The translations under genes were made by a program, and so were the position numbers. Of a DNA stretch of 64,000 bases, positions 63,197-64,000 are shown in pieces; position 1 is the stretch's first letter; each line of letters starts with the position of its first letter. Source of the stretch: Osmia lignaria lignaria (taxonomy: Eukaryota > Arthropoda > Insecta > Hymenoptera > Megachilidae); NCBI RefSeq assembly GCF_051020975.1, contig NW_027478168.1, positions 10,602,001 to 10,666,000 of the forward strand. Direction: 5' to 3'. Under the pieces are notes generated by a model. That model worked only from the letters and a program-made list of their open reading frames with translations. It had not been told where the DNA came from and did no database searches.

Positions 63197-64000
63197 TTGC
63201 AGATTCATCTCAAGGGAAGGGTCCTGATGGACATATTTCGAGATATTTCTTCTTCTTGTTGTTCTTCTTCTGCACAGCTAAACTGGAAGTGGCATTTCCA
63301 GCTCGCAATCCTGCAGAGTTATCTCAAAGAAAGGGGCCACGGTGTTTCTGTATCTCTATTATGTTGGTGCGGCTTCGGAACTTTTAAATATCTTGATATA
63401 TCTCGAGAACTACGCCTCTGATCGAAAAATATCATAGAACATAAAAAGTAGGAAACTGAATTCCCTACAAAAAAGGTCTCTTAACATTTTGCCATAGCTC
63501 GCTTCGTTTCCGAGATATTTGCAGATTTATCTCAAGGGAAGGGGCCTGACGGACATATTTCGAGATATTTCTTCTTCTTGTTGTTCTTCTTCTGCACAGC
63601 TAAGCTGGAAGTGGCATTTGCGGCTCGCACTAGTGCAGAGTTATCTCAAAGAAAGGAGCCACGGTGTTTCTGTATCTCTATTATGTTGGTGCGGCTTCGG
63701 AACTTTTAAATATCTCGATATATCTCGAAAACTACGCTTCTGATCAAAAAATATCATAGAACATAAATTGTAGGAAACATAATTCACTACAAAAAACGTC
63801 TCTTAACATTTTGCCATAGCTCGCTTCGTTTCCGAGATATTTGCAGATTCAGCTCAAAGGAACGGGCCTGACGGACATATTTCGAGATACTTCTTCTTCT
63901 TGTTGTTCTTCCTCTGCACAGCTAAGCTGGAAGTGGCATTTGCAGCTCGCAATAGTGCAGAGTTATCTCAAAGATAGGGGCCACGGTGTTTCTGTATCTC
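63197..64000 (+). repeat. Trimer repeat, third copy, cut by the window edge
   Basis: Units 63197 (GGGTCCTGATGG, CGCAATCCTGCAG), 63519 (AAAGGAGCC) and 63841-64000 (Q head, GAACGGGCC, GAGATACTTC, CAAAGATAGG) follow the order of 59655-61586. The last unit is only 160 bp because the window ends. The CAAAGATAGG mark matches 61265 rather than 60299, so this copy is closest to copy 2. Confidence 0.9.

Larger units (their letters stand above)
1..64000 (+). repeat. Satellite DNA array, 322 bp monomer, about 199 copies
   Basis: The same 322 bp unit recurs in one orientation from the first base to the last. Setting the phase at TTGCAGAT, successive starts are 137, 459, 781, 1104, 1426 and so on to 63841. 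Adding back the few small indels, 137-63840 holds exactly 198 monomers. Most substitutions are shared by several copies, so monomers group into classes that recombine into multimers of 2, 3, 4, 5, 13 and 14 units. GC is about 39%. The scale and higher-order structure are those of eukaryotic centromeric or pericentromeric satellites. That location is inference, because the window has no flanking unique DNA. I do not recognise the family by name. Confidence 0.98.

Noticed and set aside
1..64000. CRISPR array
   Set aside because: The repeat is 322 bp with no unique spacers, and monomers abut directly. CRISPR repeats are about 23-47 bp with unique spacers of similar length.
1..64000. Tandem rDNA, tRNA or other repeated RNA genes
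   Set aside because: The unit is too short for rDNA. I found no cloverleaf with A and B boxes and no recognisable 5S or snRNA sequence.
1..64000. Transposon or retrovirus-like element, including tandem LTRs
   Set aside because: No open frame resembles a transposase, integrase or reverse transcriptase, and there are no terminal repeats or target duplications. All sequence is accounted for by the monomer.
1..64000. Telomeric or simple-sequence tract
   Set aside because: No TTAGG, TTAGGG or similar short tandem is present. The TTC-rich stretch is about 29 bp inside each monomer and does not expand.
1..64000. Protein with long internal repeats, such as a giant repetitive structural protein
   Set aside because: The period is 3x107+1 and every frame meets stops within each monomer, so no continuous reading frame crosses monomer boundaries.
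1..64000. Naming a specific species or known satellite family
   Set aside because: I could not match the monomer from memory to a named family with any confidence, so I give only a broad invertebrate inference.

Overview
The whole 64 kb window is one uninterrupted array of satellite DNA. A 322 bp monomer is repeated head to tail on one strand. With the phase set at the motif TTGCAGAT (first at 137), there are 198 complete monomers between 137 and 63840, a 136 bp partial copy at the left edge and a 160 bp partial copy at the right edge. I found no unique sequence, no inverted monomer, no transposon insertion, no RNA gene and no convincing protein-coding gene. The array continues beyond both ends.

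The organism cannot be named from this sequence. A long homogeneous array with higher-order structure points to a eukaryote, most likely centromeric or pericentromeric heterochromatin or another large satellite block. GC is about 39% in the monomer I counted. CpG is not depleted (13 CpG in that monomer, about what its C and G content predicts), which argues against a heavily CpG-methylated vertebrate or plant genome. The general look, with recurrent GAGATAT/ATATCTC words, fits an arthropod or other invertebrate satellite, but that is inference at low confidence.

Monomers fall into recombining classes. The head is Y (AGATTTATCTCAAGGGAAGG or its AGATATATC form) or Q (AGATTCAGCTCAAAGGAAC). The middle is S (GCAGCTCGCAATAG), A (GCGGCTCGCACTAG, with an ACTAGT site) or F (CTAAACTGG...TTTCCAGC). 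The tail is E (CTTGATATATCTCGAG with ATAAAAAGTAGG) or K (CTCGATATATCTCGAAA with ATAAATTGTAGG).

Layout, using monomers as units: 137-1103 three monomers; 1104-4324 two copies of a 5-mer; 4325-9154 mixed, with local duplications; 9155-17526 two nearly identical copies of a 13-mer (4186 bp); 17527-18814 a trimer echo; 18815-21712 a 4-mer; 21713-23322 mixed; 23323-27511 a second 4-mer with a crossover hybrid; 27512-29443 three dimers; 29444-38460 two rearranged copies of a 14-mer; 38461-43275 loose 5-mer structure; 43276-46173 a third 4-mer; 46174-48739 a 4-mer shortened by indels (1283 bp); 48740-49995 a shortened dimer; 49996-59654 mixed with a 6-monomer echo; 59655-64000 a trimer (966 bp).

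What there is to learn here concerns satellite evolution: layered unequal exchange, hybrid monomers, spread of private mutations, and an internal duplication that hints at how the 322 bp monomer arose. No multi-gene system is encoded.
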